Shown here: positions 18,080 through 27,265 of the stretch, one piece after another
How the letters are laid out: each line of letters begins with the position of its first letter
Numbering within the stretch: position 1 is the first letter of the stretch
Assembly (NCBI GenBank): GCA_900556485.1
Contig: USOX01000003.1
Coordinates: forward strand, 62,001-126,000
Reading direction: 5' to 3'
Length of the DNA: 64,000 nucleotides
Source: an uncultured Dysgonomonas sp.
Lineage (GTDB): Bacteria; Bacteroidota; Bacteroidia; Bacteroidales; Dysgonomonadaceae
Program-made: the position numbers and the translations under genes
Notes under the pieces: model-generated
The model's input: the letters and a program-made list of their open reading frames with translations, nothing else
Databases searched by the model: none
What the model was told of the DNA's origin: nothing

Positions 18080-18652
18080 ATGAGATCACCATCATTAATG
18101 ACACGTACTTTAAAAATCGTGCTGCTGGGAATATTATTATTAGGGGCGGCCAATCAGGCCAATGCCCAGTTTTATTCAGTCAAGGCAGACATGCTTGGAC
18201 TGGCAACTACCACTTTCAACTTTGAGGCATCAGCTGCTGTTGATTTCCAATGGAGTTTGCACCTGCATGCCCAATATAATCCCTGGACGTTTCCGGGAAA
18301 CAAAAAATTCAAAAACCTTACATTCATGCCTAGTGCCCGGCGATGGTTTACCGAAACCTACAGCTACGGATACTTTATGGGAGTAAACGTTGTGGTCAGC
18401 CGCTACAATATAGGAGGAATGTTTGGTGATAAATACCGCCGCGACGGTATGGCATACGGAGCCGGATTTTCGGGAGGCTTTGTGATGCCGGTAAAAAGAA
18501 GATGGAACTTAGAATTCGAACTAGGCATAAATTTCGGCTGGACAAACTACGACAAATACCCATGCGCCAAGTGTGGAGAAAAAATCAGCGAAGAATCGGG
18601 CATGTTTGTTGCGCCGGGAAGGACCGCTATCAGTTTAGTTTATTTATTCTGA
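18080..18652 (+). CDS. DUF3575 outer-membrane protein (locus B)
   Basis: This 190-residue protein has a signal peptide (about 1-29, ending NQANAQ), then the family start FYSVKADMLGLATTTFNFEA and barrel-like alternating strands ending AISLVYLF with a terminal Phe. An unusual CAKCG pair of cysteines lies in a loop near residue 165, which could bind metal or form a disulphide. The gene has 22 bp and 13 bp gaps to its neighbours, so it is co-transcribed with the C11 peptidase and the OmpA-type lipoprotein. It is the counterpart of 4293-4892 in locus A. Confidence 0.85.
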   Translation: MRSPSLMTRTLKIVLLGILLLGAANQANAQFYSVKADMLGLATTTFNFEASAAVDFQWSLHLHAQYNPWTFPGNKKFKNLTFMPSARRWFTETYSYGYFMGVNVVVSRYNIGGMFGDKYRRDGMAYGAGFSGGFVMPVKRRWNLEFELGINFGWTNYDKYPCAKCGEKISEESGMFVAPGRTAISLVYLF

Positions 18653-18665
18653 CAGATAAATTATT

Positions 18666-20981
18666 ATGAGAACAGAAAACAGAAAGGATGAGCTACTATC
18701 CGCAAATGGAATGAAAAAGAAAGAAATTTACAAAAAAAATCCTATCAGGCCGGTTATCAATGGGATATTGATATCGGGAGCAGCTATGATGGTATTGTTT
18801 TCATGTAAAAAAGTTTTACCGGAAAAAATCATGACCGAAGACCTTTACATGCAATACCAGACTGTAAAGTTAGAATTGCCTTATACTGACGACGACGGTA
18901 ATCCGAACTCATCAGGGGGAGCTATTCTTTCCGAAATAGTTAGTTACACTAACAGAGACGAACCGAAGAGTAACGACAAAGTGAGAGCATACAGCGAGCA
19001 GGCTAAACTAGACGCCGATGCTGTGTACAAGCTGAACGAAGTTGTGGTAGAATCACGCTCTACATTTACACCCGAACGCGACGGACGGGTATCGGTAGAC
19101 TTCTTGATACGTGTACCCGAAGAGTTGATATCTGACAAGTGGAGCATTACTTTACAGCCAAAACTCTTGCACAACGACTCTATTGTCGATATAGATGACA
19201 TTGTGATCAGAGGTGAAGAATTTGCCGACTGGCAAGATGCAGGTTATGAAAAATTTGACGATTACCTTGCCGAAATCGTCGAAAAGAGAGACTATGACAG
19301 TGTATTCCTCGACCATAAAGGAATAATGGCTGATATGCGTCGTCGCCAGACGCTTTTCCTCAATATGTACCGCGACGAGTACAAAGAGCTGAAAGACTAC
19401 GAAAGCTGGAAAAGCATGATGCAAAGCCGTTACAACAAGTTTAACATAAAGAAAGAGGTAAACCGCAAAACACTGTACCACGAATATATGCGTGAGGCTG
19501 AATTCGCAAGAGTAAGGGAACATGCACTAGGTAACGACACTACAGGTATTACCGAAGGCTATATGAAGCGTTACAACAGACGTGTAGGTATTCTGCCTCA
19601 CTATAAGCTTCGCAGGGAAATTAACGAAAAAACTGTTCCGAGAAGATATAAAGAAACATTTGTATCGGGTCGTACAACTAAAGACATTAAGAGCCATGCT
19701 GTTAGTGTGAAAGACTCTGTAGAGATTTCGAAACACCGTTATTTCTTCGACAAGATAGCCGAAAACGAACTGAGAGACAGTATGAGAAATCTTAAATTTC
19801 AGGAACTGGTTCCTTTCGAAATAAGAAAAGATGTACATCTGGATACTATCGTAAGCGAAGGCAACGAATTTGTATACCTCTACAACTATGAATATCCTGT
19901 AACTGCCGGACTGAAAAAAATCCGTATCACAATGGACGGATATGCACGGGCAATGGATAGAAGCGGATATACATTCCCTCCTATGGATACCCTCACTTAC
20001 CTGATATCGTCTATCGACCAGTTGATAGATACTACCCTTGTGGTGAAAAAGACGAAAGTGTACCGCGAAATGTACAGTCTGCAAACAATTTATCCGAAAT
20101 TTGAGAAGAATAAATCAAATTTCAACATACGCTACAAGGACAACGAGCATCAGATAGATACCCTGATATCATCGTACAACATATTCCTCAGCAAACCGGG
20201 AGTACAGATGGATAGTGTGGTAATGACAGCTACTACTTCGCTAGATGGTACATGGGAACAAAATGTTGACCTCAGCGAAAAACGAGCACTGGCCATTAAA
20301 AGTTATCTGAACCGTACATATAATCATATAGATGTAGAGAATGTATTCAAAATACGTTTTAAAGGAGAAGACTGGAACGGTCTGGTAAGACTTATCCAGA
20401 AAAGGGACGACATGCCTAACAAAGGCGAAATTCTACACATGATATCAAATGCTACATATCCGGACGACTGCGAACAGGAAATCAAAAAACAGTTCAAAGA
20501 AGACTATCGCATCATGTATGACTCCATATATCCACAGCTGCACAAATTGGAGCTTGCTTTCAACATGAGCCGTCCGGGAATGTCGTCTATCGACTCAGTT
20601 CAGACAGAATATCGCAGCGAGTATGACGAAGGTCTGAGACTTCTGAAAAACCGCCAATACTGGGACGCTCTTGAAATATTAGCAGACTATCCTGACTATA
20701 ATACAGCTTTATGTTTAACAAGTATGGGATACAACGACAAAGCCTATAACTTGCTGGTACAATTAGAACCAACTTCGAATATACATTACCTGTTGGCAAT
20801 TGTATGTTACCGTATGGACAGAAAAGAAACAGCTGTTGCACATCTGTTGAAAGCTTGTGAATTAGACACATCTAAGATCTACCGTGCTCCGAGAGATATG
20901 GAAACGAAGAGCCTGATCAACATGTTCCGTCTGAAACCTCAGCTGGATGCAATAGAAAGTAAAGCAGCAGAAATATACTGA
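18666..20981 (+). CDS. DUF3868/OmpA-type fimbria-associated lipoprotein with TPR tail
   Basis: This 771-residue lipoprotein has its hydrophobic signal and lipobox (MVLFSC) at residues about 32-47. The start could be the internal Met at 18711 (MKKKEIYKKN). Residues about 125-190 weakly resemble a DUF3868 beta-sandwich (VDFLIRVPEELI, SITLQPKLL, DIVIRGEEF). A long charged middle region follows. The OmpA-like part is at about 500-640 (VVMTATTSLDG, DLSEKRALAIKSYL, EDWNGLVRLIQ, GEILHMIS, YPDDCEQEI, IYPQLHKLEL), matching the OmpA-type half of DUF3868 proteins. A TPR-like tail spans about 665-755. It ends operon B and is probably the periplasmic or peptidoglycan anchor of the fimbrial machinery. Confidence 0.75.
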   Translation: MRTENRKDELLSANGMKKKEIYKKNPIRPVINGILISGAAMMVLFSCKKVLPEKIMTEDLYMQYQTVKLELPYTDDDGNPNSSGGAILSEIVSYTNRDEPKSNDKVRAYSEQAKLDADAVYKLNEVVVESRSTFTPERDGRVSVDFLIRVPEELISDKWSITLQPKLLHNDSIVDIDDIVIRGEEFADWQDAGYEKFDDYLAEIVEKRDYDSVFLDHKGIMADMRRRQTLFLNMYRDEYKELKDYESWKSMMQSRYNKFNIKKEVNRKTLYHEYMREAEFARVREHALGNDTTGITEGYMKRYNRRVGILPHYKLRREINEKTVPRRYKETFVSGRTTKDIKSHAVSVKDSVEISKHRYFFDKIAENELRDSMRNLKFQELVPFEIRKDVHLDTIVSEGNEFVYLYNYEYPVTAGLKKIRITMDGYARAMDRSGYTFPPMDTLTYLISSIDQLIDTTLVVKKTKVYREMYSLQTIYPKFEKNKSNFNIRYKDNEHQIDTLISSYNIFLSKPGVQMDSVVMTATTSLDGTWEQNVDLSEKRALAIKSYLNRTYNHIDVENVFKIRFKGEDWNGLVRLIQKRDDMPNKGEILHMISNATYPDDCEQEIKKQFKEDYRIMYDSIYPQLHKLELAFNMSRPGMSSIDSVQTEYRSEYDEGLRLLKNRQYWDALEILADYPDYNTALCLTSMGYNDKAYNLLVQLEPTSNIHYLLAIVCYRMDRKETAVAHLLKACELDTSKIYRAPRDMETKSLINMFRLKPQLDAIESKAAEIY

Positions 20982-21014
20982 TCAGACCTAACACGATAAT
21001 CTTTCTATTCAGCA

Positions 21015-21061
21015 TTGACCTTCATTTTGCACTATGTGCAGGATGAAGGTCAAACCTTTTT
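21015..21061 (+). terminator. terminator of fimbrial operon B
   Basis: An 11-bp stem (TTGACCTTCAT / ATGAAGGTCAA) with an inner small stem is followed by ACCTTTTTATA. It lies 33 bp after the last gene of operon B. Confidence 0.8.
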
Positions 21062-21127
21062 ATACACCGGATACAACAACAAATATATTATCATTGTTAT
21101 ATAATAATGTAAATCAAAAGTTCTAAA

Positions 21128-21814
21128 ATGGCAGCTTTATACATTGCAATTACACTCACTATACTGATAGGTATATCATTTATACTATTCCCAACATGGT
21201 ATCGTTCCGACTATGAAAAAAAGGTAAAAAAAGACTTTTATCCCCGTTTAAAAGAAGTCTTGAAAACTCAGCCGGATAAAGAGAATGTGATTAATCTCTT
21301 CGATTCGCTATCTCAAAAATGGGGTGTAAAATTTTCATTAGCATGGCTACTCGAAGATTTCCTTACCAATCACAAAGCTCAGCCGGATACAAAAAGACTG
21401 CTGAAAGAAATCATTAAAGAAGAGAAAACATTACGCCCTTTCGAGAACCTACCCGACGAAGAAAAACGTATAATAGAATCTACTATGCTTCTGCTCAGAG
21501 ATAATTATAATGACAACAAAGAGCTAATAATGGAAAACCTGAGCCAACTAGGAACAGTTATCAACACCAGGGATGCCATATACCGTATATCCGAAAAAGA
21601 AAATAAACGTTCGCTGCTTTATGCAAAAATAGGTCTGATCCTGACCTTGACAACCAGCCTCTTGGGTATATTCCTTACAGCTACTAGCATCGATTACGAA
21701 AGAATAGAGAAATCCAATTCGAAAACTGAAAAAACAATATTACAAAAATTAGATTCTTTAAATCTAGAGATTAAACATTATAATCCGGAGATTAATAAAA
21801 ACAATTCTCAATAA
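21128..21814 (+). CDS. unknown membrane protein with two transmembrane segments
   Basis: I do not recognise this 228-residue protein. It has an N-terminal membrane segment (about 4-24, IAITLTILIGISFILF) and a second near 172-194 (KIGLILTLTTSLLGIFLTA). The charged helical middle includes ERIIESTMLLLRDNY, and a short coiled-coil-like tail (KTILQKLDSLNLEIKH) ends the protein. The likely topology places the helical middle on one side of the membrane between the two anchors. It stands alone between the operon B terminator and the RNase H gene. Confidence 0.7.
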   Translation: MAALYIAITLTILIGISFILFPTWYRSDYEKKVKKDFYPRLKEVLKTQPDKENVINLFDSLSQKWGVKFSLAWLLEDFLTNHKAQPDTKRLLKEIIKEEKTLRPFENLPDEEKRIIESTMLLLRDNYNDNKELIMENLSQLGTVINTRDAIYRISEKENKRSLLYAKIGLILTLTTSLLGIFLTATSIDYERIEKSNSKTEKTILQKLDSLNLEIKHYNPEINKNNSQ

Positions 21815-21874
21815 ATGTATTTTAAAACATAACTATAATAAAGGTAGAGGATACACCCCTATTAAATTATTTAT

Positions 21875-21882
21875 TAACTTTG
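21875..21882 (+). promoter_or_regulatory. putative -7 box of the RNase H gene
   Basis: TAACTTTG fits TAnnTTTG and is placed to start transcription about 14 nt before the GTG start at 21903. No clear -33 TTTG is visible. Confidence 0.45.
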
Positions 21883-21902
21883 TACGGCAAAAAGCAAATC
21901 AG

Positions 21903-22529
21903 GTGGCAAAAAAAAAGTTCTATGTAGTATGGAATGGAGTAGTTCCCGGAGTATATACCGAATGGAAGGATGCAAAGGTACAAATCGACGGTTATGACGG
22001 GGCTATTTACAAATCTTTTTCATCGGAGAAAGAAGCTAGGGATGCATTTAACGATAATCCCTGGCAACACATAGGAAAAAACGCCGAAAAACAGAAAAAA
22101 AGACAAATACAGGATATACCCGAAATTATAAAAGAAAGTATTGCTGTAGATGCTGCATGCAGTGGCAATCCCGGTCTTATGGAATATAGAGGAGTATACG
22201 TAAAGACAGGAGAGCAGATATTCCATCAGGGGCCTTTCGAAAAAGGAACCAACAATGTAGGCGAATTTTTAGGATTGGTACATGGCATAGCTTTTTTGAA
22301 ACAAAAAAACCTGACTATACCCATTTATACAGATAGTGTAAATGCTATGAAATGGGTAAAAGAAAAAAAATGTAAGACAAAATTAGAAAGAGTTCCAGAA
22401 AACGAATCATTGTTTTATATGATAGAACGAGCCGAAAAATGGCTTCGCGAAAATTCATATGCTACGCAAATTATAAAATGGAAAACAGATGAGTGGGGCG
22501 AAATCCCTGCGGATTTTGGGCGGAAATAA
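21903..22529 (+). CDS. rnhA: ribonuclease H with N-terminal viroplasmin-type domain
   Basis: The 208-residue product starts at GTG. Residues 1-50 form the RNase H1 N-terminal hybrid-binding (caulimovirus viroplasmin) domain (KKKFYVVWNGVVPGVYTEW, YDGAIYKSFSSEKEA). The RNase H domain at about 78-205 carries the catalytic acids Asp83 (VDAACSGNPG), Glu121 (NNVGEFLGL), Asp144 (IYTDSVNA) and the final Asp in PADFGRK. It cuts the RNA strand of RNA:DNA hybrids, for example R-loops and primers. No other start fits, because the GTG is immediately followed by the conserved KKKFYVVW block. Confidence 0.93.
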   Translation: MAKKKFYVVWNGVVPGVYTEWKDAKVQIDGYDGAIYKSFSSEKEARDAFNDNPWQHIGKNAEKQKKRQIQDIPEIIKESIAVDAACSGNPGLMEYRGVYVKTGEQIFHQGPFEKGTNNVGEFLGLVHGIAFLKQKNLTIPIYTDSVNAMKWVKEKKCKTKLERVPENESLFYMIERAEKWLRENSYATQIIKWKTDEWGEIPADFGRK

Positions 22530-22677
22530 ACAAAAGCAAACCCTCATCTCTATTTATTAACGGTAAATTGAACAGGAAGACAATTGCTACATCAGTCAAT
22601 TCAATTTTTATTTTGATTATCCAACATTCTTTAGACTAAAAAATGTTAGGTCATTCGTATGCTTTATTGTTAATGCA

Positions 22678-22685
22678 TATTTTTG
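22678..22685 (+). promoter_or_regulatory. putative -7 box of the membrane AraC gene
   Basis: TATTTTTG fits TAnnTTTG, with a CTTTATTG stretch about 20 bp upstream as a weak -33. It lies about 115 bp before the gene at 22804. An imperfect dyad (CATTCTTTAG / CTAAAAAATG) lies at about 22624-22644. Confidence 0.4.
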
Positions 22686-22803
22686 TGGCAAACATTTACT
22701 AATAATTGTTTCGCTCTCATGCGAATCTCTATCTACTAGTCTAAACGGATTCCCAGATTTTCAGAACCTGTTTAAACTATCCATAAAAGGAGGACGGTAA
22801 TAA

Positions 22804-23544
22804 ATGGACATACACGTACTACTAAAACTTGGTAAACATATGCAACAATATGTTCAGGCACATAAACACCTACTTCTGAGGCCGGCTAAGCTATGCTTCG
22901 GTATTTTTGCAGCATATTATGTTATCAACTTTTTTATGCGCATATCACTCAAGAATAAACCAAGTTACACTATTTCTTCACTCGATATTTACTTATTTAT
23001 ATTGATAACGCTTTTATTTATTTTTGTCTACTATATATGTCGTATAGCTTTGGACAAACATAAAAAATACAAAGCAGTAAAATCTGAGTTGAAAGAACTT
23101 CAGCTCTACTCAATCCTGCCTAAAGATTTACAAACAGAAGAATATACAACCCCGGAAAGCGGCCTATTTAAGCAAATAGAAAGCCATGTCGTTAATACCC
23201 GATGTTATCTGGACAACGAAATCAGCCGCGAAAAACTGGCAATCGAACTGGGTACAAATTATAAATACCTGACTGATGCCATTAAGGCCGAAACAGGAAA
23301 AACATTTAATGATTATATTACAAGTTATCGTATCGAGCATGCAAAAAACCTAATAACCTTAGATCCGGAAGCTACAATACAATCCATATATTTGGAATCC
23401 GGGTTTAATAATAAAAATACATTTTACAGACACTTTGTTGGTAAATACAAAATGAGTCCATCCAAGTTACGGGCATCTATAAAAGAGAATATGAGTATTT
23501 CCGATAATGATAACAACAACAAAGATGATTTAACAGATTATTAA
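22804..23544 (+). CDS. membrane-anchored AraC-family regulator (no sensor domain)
   Basis: This 246-residue protein has two membrane helices at about 28-48 and 59-84 and a short charged linker. A C-terminal AraC DNA-binding domain lies at about 130-232, with helix-turn-helix units around ISREKLAIELGTNYKYLTDA and IQSIYLESGFNNKNTFYRHF. That domain is nearly the same as the one in the TPR-AraC protein at 23825-25600 (shared GTNYKYL, FNDYI, IYLESGFNNKNTF). It looks like a version whose periplasmic TPR sensor is missing. The signal it responds to is unknown; interaction with the neighbouring paralogue is possible. Confidence 0.85.
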   Translation: MDIHVLLKLGKHMQQYVQAHKHLLLRPAKLCFGIFAAYYVINFFMRISLKNKPSYTISSLDIYLFILITLLFIFVYYICRIALDKHKKYKAVKSELKELQLYSILPKDLQTEEYTTPESGLFKQIESHVVNTRCYLDNEISREKLAIELGTNYKYLTDAIKAETGKTFNDYITSYRIEHAKNLITLDPEATIQSIYLESGFNNKNTFYRHFVGKYKMSPSKLRASIKENMSISDNDNNNKDDLTDY

Positions 23545-23624
23545 TATTAACAATTGAGCTTATTTTGGAGGAAAAGATGAATTATCGAGTGCGTTTTCGT
23601 AATCATCAGACTTATTAGCTGAGT

Positions 23625-23632
23625 TACTTTTG
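23625..23632 (+). promoter_or_regulatory. putative -7 box of the TPR-AraC gene
   Basis: TACTTTTG fits TAnnTTTG, with TTTTCG about 25 bp upstream as a weak -33. It predicts a leader of nearly 190 nt before 23825. Confidence 0.35.
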
Positions 23633-23824
23633 TATCTAAAGACACGCTTTATATTCGCTTTATACTTAAATTACCTAACTAAACAGCATCAAAAAATATA
23701 TTACACACCTAAATTCATTTGCTTTTATTTAGATAATTTTTTTAGGAATAGCTCATGTTCATTTATGCAAGTATATGAATGTTGATATTTATTATCTTGA
23801 CTTAAACTATTTAATATATCTATA

Positions 23825-25600
23825 ATGAAAAGTACAAACCTAAACAGATTTCTTAGGATTTTACTATGTTTTCTCATAGCTACGCCATCGCTACTGAACG
23901 CCAATTCGGAACAGACCGCTGACAGTCTGAAACAGGTGATTGAAACAGGAACAGGCAGAGATAGGATGAACAGCATGATTCTGTATTATGAAGTAAAAAA
24001 AACAGATCCTGAAACTTTAACCTATTATCAATTCCTCGCCGACAGAGCCGAAAAAAAAGGAGAATGGGATGTCCAGTCCAAAGCTTATTTTATTTTAATG
24101 AACCATTATTATGCCCGAGCCCAGGTTGATAGTGTGAAGCATTATGTGGATAAAATAAAGAAAGTAAATAAAATAAGTCCACAAGAAGATTACTTTAGTT
24201 CCATACAAGCTATTTGCCAATATCTTATGATAGATGGTCATTATGAGCTGGTATTACAGGAAGTAAACGAACTTCTGACCGAATCGGCTGCACGAAACGA
24301 TGCATTGGGACAAGTTATAGCCTACCAAATAATGGGAGTGGCACATATATATCTCAGACAACTGGATGAAGGCATAAAAGTTCTGAAAGAAGGATTAATA
24401 ATTGCCGAAACAGTAACAAATGAAGATTACCTTCTAAGAATGCACTTAAACCGGTCTAATTTACATTGCCATATAGCAGAAGCCTATGGTGCACAAGGAA
24501 ACTATGAGCAGGCTTTGGCACACGCCGATTCCATGATAGTCTGTATCAACACCTTCGAAAAAGAATATACAAAAAAAACCAAATTATCTGACGCTAGTGC
24601 TCACTTAGACCACTATTATTTCAATGCATATGCTGGCTATGCTAACTATCTGATAGAATTAGGACGGCTCGACGAAGCCTCTGCAGCCCTCGAAACATTC
24701 AAAAAATATGCAGAATCACCGATCATCCCCTCCGATTATCTGAAAGCAATGTATAACTATTCACTGGCATTATACAACTATAAAATAGGTAATTACTCAA
24801 ATGCACTTGAGTTGGCATATACTTCGATGGAAAGTACCAAAAAAAGCTTTTTCCCTCAGTATGTATATTTCTTGAAATTGAAAAGTGAGATATTAGCAGC
24901 AGAAAAAAAATATCCGGAAGCAATTGACTCATACAAACAGCTGATAGACCTCAAAGATTCAACTGCAAGGGCTGATATGCACAAACAAATTGTGGATCTC
25001 AAATCAGTACACAGGGTCAATCAGTTAGAACAAGAAGCGGTAGAGAAACAACTACAATTGCGAATCATATATATTGTTTCCATATCCCTGACTCTGATAT
25101 GTATATTATTGGCAATACTTATTGTATATTCACGTAAAGTAGCAAGAGAACAAAGGGAAAAAAATCAAACTCTATATGAACAATTAAAAGAACAAGACCG
25201 TTATAAAGAGGTACTTAAAGAAACCCAAAGCAAACAAACCCAGTCTGCACCTAAAAGCGACAGCCTATTTTCGCGTATAGAAAAGTATTTGGATCAGACA
25301 CAGTGTTATCTAGATCCGGATATAACACGCGAAGCCCTTGCCGCTAAAATGGGTACAAATTACAAATATCTGGTAGATGCTATCAAAGAAGCAACCAATA
25401 TGACATTCAACGATTACATTTCTGATTACAGGCTCGAACACGCACGCCGCCTGATAACCCAGGAAAATGAAGATCGTACTATACAAATGATTTATCTCGA
25501 ATCGGGATTCAATAATAAGAATACATTTAGCCGTCTTTTTGTAAAAAAATACGGAATGAGGCCTAGCGAATTACGGGCTTTAGCAAAAAATGAAGTATAA
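23825..25600 (+). CDS. TPR sensor / transmembrane / AraC-family regulator
   Basis: This 591-residue protein has a signal peptide (about 1-26), a large TPR-type helical sensor (about 30-400, with ALGQVIAYQIMGVAHIYLRQ and ALAHADSMIV repeats) and one membrane helix at about 409-431. A cytoplasmic coiled coil (about 432-470) leads to an AraC DNA-binding domain (about 490-588, IYLESGFNNKNTFSRLF). The layout is that of a one-protein transmembrane regulator: periplasmic helical repeats sense and the cytoplasmic end binds DNA. It is 280 bp after its truncated-looking paralogue, in the same direction. Confidence 0.9.
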   Translation: MKSTNLNRFLRILLCFLIATPSLLNANSEQTADSLKQVIETGTGRDRMNSMILYYEVKKTDPETLTYYQFLADRAEKKGEWDVQSKAYFILMNHYYARAQVDSVKHYVDKIKKVNKISPQEDYFSSIQAICQYLMIDGHYELVLQEVNELLTESAARNDALGQVIAYQIMGVAHIYLRQLDEGIKVLKEGLIIAETVTNEDYLLRMHLNRSNLHCHIAEAYGAQGNYEQALAHADSMIVCINTFEKEYTKKTKLSDASAHLDHYYFNAYAGYANYLIELGRLDEASAALETFKKYAESPIIPSDYLKAMYNYSLALYNYKIGNYSNALELAYTSMESTKKSFFPQYVYFLKLKSEILAAEKKYPEAIDSYKQLIDLKDSTARADMHKQIVDLKSVHRVNQLEQEAVEKQLQLRIIYIVSISLTLICILLAILIVYSRKVAREQREKNQTLYEQLKEQDRYKEVLKETQSKQTQSAPKSDSLFSRIEKYLDQTQCYLDPDITREALAAKMGTNYKYLVDAIKEATNMTFNDYISDYRLEHARRLITQENEDRTIQMIYLESGFNNKNTFSRLFVKKYGMRPSELRALAKNEV

Positions 25601-26020
25601 AAACAAACATCAGGCGCAAATTGTTCATTATTAATAGAACATTTTACAGGATATACCTTATTGATTTAAAGCTTTTTGCGCCAGTGTACCCTAAAATTCC
25701 GAATAAGTGACCGAGATTTAAATGATAATTAATAAATTTGTTTCCAGTTTAAGTAATAAAGCAAACACAAAAAGTAATAAAGCAAACATTTTTTATTTAA
25801 AGAGCTTTTTTGAGACTGTACAAAAAGAGACAATGTACAGGAGGTAGACTCGACCGTATCCATCAGGACACACATTTTTATTAGGATTAAAGTCACATGT
25901 TTTTACCAATACCTATTATGTAGTATAAGTTACCCACTTATATTTATATGTTAGTTTACCTTGCTCTTTATTTATATTTTTTTTTAAGGAGACAACAAAA
26001 GTACAAACAAAACAAATCAC
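25601..26020. other. 420-bp spacer with dyads before the AraC gene
   Basis: No gene is visible. After the TPR-AraC stop, a loose inverted pair (GGCGCAAA at about 25614 and TTTGCGCC at about 25675) encloses a smaller TGTTC/AGAACA hairpin and may end transcription. The 17-mer AAGTAATAAAGCAAACA occurs twice at about 25752 and 25773. A perfect 7-bp dyad, CTGTACA ... TGTACAG, lies at about 25816-25840 and could be an operator for the gene at 26021. Confidence 0.4.
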
Positions 26021-26890
26021 TTGAAGATGAAACTACTGTATCTACAAGAACACTTAACTTGCTATAACTACAACGCAAAAGAAGACTCTGTTATAGAAAA
26101 TAAAGTGATAGGAGAAGGCTTGAATTGGAATTTTTCGACCAGAGAGTGCAAAATTATTTTCGTAACAGAAGGAGAACTACACATATCTTATGGAAAAGTA
26201 AAAAATGAAACGATAAGTAAAGGTGAAATTGTTCTATTACCTGTGGGATATAAAGTTAACCTTCGCGCTTCAACCAGATCAGGACTCACAATCTTCCGCT
26301 TACGCACCCCTGTACAACTATGCGACAGATTCGCTCTGAAACAACTGTTAAAAGGAAAAGAAGACTTCTCAATGGCCGGAGACAGCAGCAAAAACCGCAC
26401 ACTGGAAATGAATGAAATGGTTTGGACCTACCTTGATGGATTAAACCAATGCATCAACGACGGCCTCCAATGCTTCTACTATTACGACATCAAAGTACAA
26501 GAACTATTTTTCCTGTTCAGAGCATATTATACAAAAGAACAGCTTCTTGACTTTTTCTGTCCACTCATAACCCATGATTCCGAATTTGCAGACTTCGTAT
26601 TAAACAACCATCACAAAGCAAAAAATGTAAGCGAGCTTGCAGAAATGGCTAATTACAGCGTATCGGGATTCGAGAAACGTTTCAAAAACACATTTGGAGT
26701 TTCGGCAGGTAAATGGTTGAAACAGCAAAAAGCAATGCGTATTTACCACGAAATAAATTGCAGCGAAAAAGCATTTAAGAACATAAGTTTCGATTATGGA
26801 TTTTCGTCGCCATCACACTTTAACGACTATTGCAAAGCTCATTTCGGGCTTACACCCGGAGAAATACGAGAAAAAGGCAACGCAAACTAA
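26021..26890 (+). CDS. AraC-family regulator, paralogue of the fimbrial AraC
   Basis: The 289-residue protein has a cupin-like N-terminal half (IIFVTEGELHISYGK, KGEIVLLPVGYKV) and a C-terminal AraC domain with VSELAEMANYSVSGFEKRFK and FKNISFDYGFSSPSHFNDYC. It is a full-length paralogue of the protein at 7790-8662, with the same LCDR, NDGL, FKNTFGV and HEINCSEK landmarks. It probably binds similar DNA sites and may also act on the fimbrial loci or on another target outside the window. The start could also be the second Met, two codons later (MKLLYLQ). Confidence 0.9.
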   Translation: MKMKLLYLQEHLTCYNYNAKEDSVIENKVIGEGLNWNFSTRECKIIFVTEGELHISYGKVKNETISKGEIVLLPVGYKVNLRASTRSGLTIFRLRTPVQLCDRFALKQLLKGKEDFSMAGDSSKNRTLEMNEMVWTYLDGLNQCINDGLQCFYYYDIKVQELFFLFRAYYTKEQLLDFFCPLITHDSEFADFVLNNHHKAKNVSELAEMANYSVSGFEKRFKNTFGVSAGKWLKQQKAMRIYHEINCSEKAFKNISFDYGFSSPSHFNDYCKAHFGLTPGEIREKGNAN

Positions 26891-27265
26891 CCTAAGGGTG
26901 GGAAATGTGTAAATTATGGTTATTTTCCATAACTACAACATACTTTTATAAAATTATTTTTGTATTATAGATTGAATTAAATCCAGAATCCGCAAAATTC
27001 TAATTAAGTTTTTTATTTGAATATTTTACAATCAATATATCATATTGATATTCTGGGTGTGATTGAATTAATCAGCAATGACATTATTTTGTCTTTTAAA
27101 TTATTTGTCTTCAATATCCCCATCTTGCTTGTGAAAGTCAGCTGGGGAATTTTTTCGTTGGCAAAGATAATATAAAATAAAAAACACCCTTACCCAGGGT
27201 GTTTTTTTAGAATAAACTTTAACACATTTACACACTTAAACACTATCACACAATATATGAAAAAT
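26891..27265. other. 375-bp convergent spacer with terminators
   Basis: No gene is visible. It contains a rightward terminator-like hairpin at about 27117-27155 (CCCCA ... TGGGG then TTTTTT), a perfect 8-bp dyad ATCAATAT/ATATTGAT at about 27031-27049, and the bidirectional terminator listed separately. Confidence 0.4.
27181..27208. terminator. bidirectional intrinsic terminator
   Basis: AAAACACCCT and AGGGTGTTTT form a perfect 10-bp stem whose A and T ends serve both strands. It lies between the convergent AraC (26890) and universal stress protein (27266) genes. Confidence 0.85.

Noticed and set aside
18666..18710. Extra 15 residues at the start of the DUF3868/OmpA lipoprotein as certain
   Set aside because: The internal Met at 18711 gives a more usual signal peptide length; I kept the longer frame but cannot decide from sequence alone.
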